From positions 1 to 64,000 of the forward strand of contig CAVRAR010000009.1 in the NCBI GenBank assembly GCA_963719005.1: a stretch of 64,000 nt of DNA, in the 5' to 3' direction. Of the stretch, positions 62,691 through 64,000 are shown piece by piece. Position 1 is the stretch's first letter. Each line of letters begins with the position of its first letter. Source of the stretch: G963675935 sp963719005. GTDB lineage: Bacteria > Planctomycetota > Planctomycetia > Pirellulales > Thermoguttaceae. Under the pieces are notes generated by a model. That model saw nothing but the letters and a program-made list of their open reading frames with translations. It was not told the origin of the DNA and did not search any database. A program made the position numbers and the translations under genes.

Positions 62691-63847
62691 GCAACGATTT
62701 CAACCTGAACTGTCCCGTTCCCTTAAGTGATCACGCCACGGTGCAAATGGCGCACGGCGGCGGCGGCCGATTGATGCGGAATCTGATCGAAAGCGTGTTC
62801 TTGCCGGCGTTCGCCGCAGACAAGTCCCCTCTCCCGCTGGGAGAGGGTCAGGGTGAGGGCCGTCCCTCTCCCCTCTCCCCTCTCCCCTCTCCCCTTCCCC
62901 CGCACGATGCCGCCGTGCTGCCGACCGCCGCCGCGCGGCTGGCGTTCACCACCGACAGCTTCGTCGTCAGTCCGCTCTTCTTTCCCGGCGGCGACATCGG
63001 CACGCTGGCCGTCTGCGGAACCGTCAACGATCTGGCGATGGCCGGGGCCAAGCCGGCCTACTTGAGCGCGGGCTTCATCCTCGAAGAAGGCCTGCCGATG
63101 GAGACGCTTCGCCGCGTCGTGGCTTCGATGGCCGAAACCGCCCGGACGGTCGGCGTGCGGATCGTCACCGGCGACACCAAGGTGGTCGATCGCGGCAAGG
63201 CCGACGGCATTTTCATCAACACCGCGGGTGTCGGCTGGGTGCCCGAAGGCGTCGAGATTTCACCCGCCCGGGTGAAGCCCGGCGATGCGATTCTGCTGAG
63301 CGGCGACCTCGGCCGGCACGGCATGGCGATCATGTCGGTCCGCGAGGGGCTCCGCTTCGAGGGGGCGCTGGAGAGCGATTGCGCCCCGCTCGACAAATTG
63401 GTCGAAGCCATGCTTGCCACCGGCGCCGACGTCCATTGTCTACGCGATCTGACCCGAGGCGGATTGGCCGCCGCGCTCAACGAAATCGCATTGGACGCCC
63501 GGGTGGGCATCGAGATCGAGGAGTCGGCGATTCCGGTGGCCGAACCGGTGGCCGCGGCCTGTGAGCTGCTGGGCCTCGACCCACTTTATGTGGCGAACGA
63601 GGGCCGGCTCGTGGCGTTTGTGCCGGCCTCCGCCGCCGAGCAGGTGTTAGAGGCCATGCGTCGCCATCCCGCGGGGGACTGTCCCGATTTTCGTGCCAAC
63701 GAAAATGGGACTCTCCCCTTCACCGCGGCCTGCCGCATCGGCAGCGTCAGCGAGACGCACGTCGGCACGGTCGAGCTTCACGGCCGTTTCGGTGGCCGCC
63801 GCATCGTCGATTTGCTGTCCGGCGAGCAGATGCCGCGAATCTGCTAA
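62687..63847 (+). CDS. hypE: carbamoyl dehydratase HypE with two repeat-derived inserts
   Basis: A 386-residue protein, roughly 40-50 longer than usual, that dehydrates the thiocarbamate on its C-terminal Cys to thiocyanate for the iron ligand. MAHGGGGRLMRNLIESVFLP, LAFTTDSFVVSPLFFPGGDI, GTVNDLAMAGAKPAYLSAGF, VTGDTKVVDRGKADG and LRDLTRGGLAAALNEIA are AIR-synthetase/HypE signatures. The C-terminus is intact (GEQMPRIC, ending in the modified Cys). Extra residues at about 44-72 (low-complexity PLSPLPSPLP) and 329-345 coincide with dispersed repeats. It starts in the phosphatase stop (ATGA). Confidence 0.94.
   Translation: MSNDFNLNCPVPLSDHATVQMAHGGGGRLMRNLIESVFLPAFAADKSPLPLGEGQGEGRPSPLSPLPSPLPPHDAAVLPTAAARLAFTTDSFVVSPLFFPGGDIGTLAVCGTVNDLAMAGAKPAYLSAGFILEEGLPMETLRRVVASMAETARTVGVRIVTGDTKVVDRGKADGIFINTAGVGWVPEGVEISPARVKPGDAILLSGDLGRHGMAIMSVREGLRFEGALESDCAPLDKLVEAMLATGADVHCLRDLTRGGLAAALNEIALDARVGIEIEESAIPVAEPVAAACELLGLDPLYVANEGRLVAFVPASAAEQVLEAMRRHPAGDCPDFRANENGTLPFTAACRIGSVSETHVGTVELHGRFGGRRIVDLLSGEQMPRIC
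62824..62900. repeat. in-frame repeat 1 in hypE (CCCTCTCCCGCTGGGAGAGG type)
   Basis: CCCTCTCCCGCTGGGAGAGG is a hairpin; a GGTCAGGGTGAGGG stretch and then repeated CCCTCTCCCCTCTC follow. It encodes SPLPLGEGQGEGRPSPLSPL, between FLPAFAADK and HDAAVLPTAAARLAFTT. Confidence 0.85.
63673..63720. repeat. in-frame repeat 2 in hypE (GGGGACTGTCCCGATTTT type)
   Basis: GGGGACTGTCCCGATTTTCG and CGAAAATGGGACTCTCCCC form an imperfect hairpin. hypE reads it as GDCPDFRANENGTLPF. The first 18 bases are identical to the hypF copy at 60203, which is read in another frame. Confidence 0.88.
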
Positions 63848-63852
63848 GAGAG

Positions 63853-63929
63853 GGAAAAAGGGGACAGGTCCAATTTGCCGGAACGGCCCGGAGGGTGCTT
63901 CGCACAAATTGGACCTGTCCCCTTTTTCC
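63853..63929. repeat. perfect 25-bp-arm hairpin after hypE
   Basis: Arms start GGAAAAAGGGGACAGGTCCA and end TGGACCTGTCCCCTTTTTCC, matching perfectly over 25 bases around a 27-base spacer. It begins six bases after the hypE stop. The T-rich end could allow termination, but the sequence belongs to the GGGGAC repeat family. Confidence 0.88.
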
Positions 63930-64000
63930 ACGGCGCAACCCGTTACAGTTGTATCGGATAGACCGATTGGTCGCGTCACGATCTGAACCCAAGGGGAGCA

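Overview
The window looks like a chromosome segment of a planctomycete, probably close to Pirellulales. The clues are high GC, a PEP-CTERM sorting tail next to autotransporter-type beta-strand repeats, a DUF3488-type transglutaminase, many secreted glycosidases, SelB, and short inverted or tandem repeats (AATGACGA, GGGATTA, TGACCCC, AGCCGGGAGC types) in many intergenic gaps. No rRNA, tRNA or CRISPR array was recognised. The assignment rests on gene content and was not tested by a search.

Layout. (1) 1-5005 is an insertion-sequence nest: two near-identical IS3-family elements in the same orientation flank an IS1-type transposase and a small HTH gene. A HEPN/MltR-like gene follows at 5063. (2) 6180-24690 is a long plus-strand sugar-catabolism cluster: DeoR-type regulator, class II aldolase, GH38 alpha-mannosidase (many apparent frameshifts), three uroporphyrinogen-decarboxylase-fold proteins, a secreted hypothetical, a Tat-exported GH38-like protein lacking catalytic residues, a five-bladed propeller glycosidase-like protein, E2/E1alpha/E1beta of a 2-oxoacid dehydrogenase, a D-lyxose-isomerase-like cupin and an MFS sugar porter. 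(3) 24724-34833 holds selB, a C69 dipeptidase, a GH2 beta-mannosidase and a GH35 beta-galactosidase. (4) 34920-44515 holds a broken PEP-CTERM gene with a MITE-like insert, a YchF-like GTPase, a transglutaminase, a MacB-type ABC pair, smpB and a helix-hairpin-helix/HTH protein. (5) 45132-55089 holds a glycosyltransferase, purH (an IS630 element sits in its stop codon), a single-chain restriction-modification enzyme, rpe, a histidine-phosphatase-like protein without its catalytic histidine, accD and a protein kinase. (6) 55220-63847 holds a P-II-like gene and a scattered [NiFe]-hydrogenase maturation locus, hypA-hypB-(toxin-antitoxin genes)-hypF-hypC-hypD-phosphatase-hypE. The hydrogenase itself is not in the window.

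The most unusual signal is that dispersed palindromic repeats have entered protein-coding sequence in frame. hypF carries four such inserts and hypE two, and the E2 linker carries another palindrome. One repeat type occurs in both hypF and hypE but is translated in different reading frames. Repeats also supply stop codons or leader regions for several genes.

At least 20 genes or gene pieces were read across apparent one- or two-base frameshifts, including in essential accD. These are densest at 8.4-14.9 kb and probably include sequencing or assembly errors, so ends of frameshifted genes are approximate.
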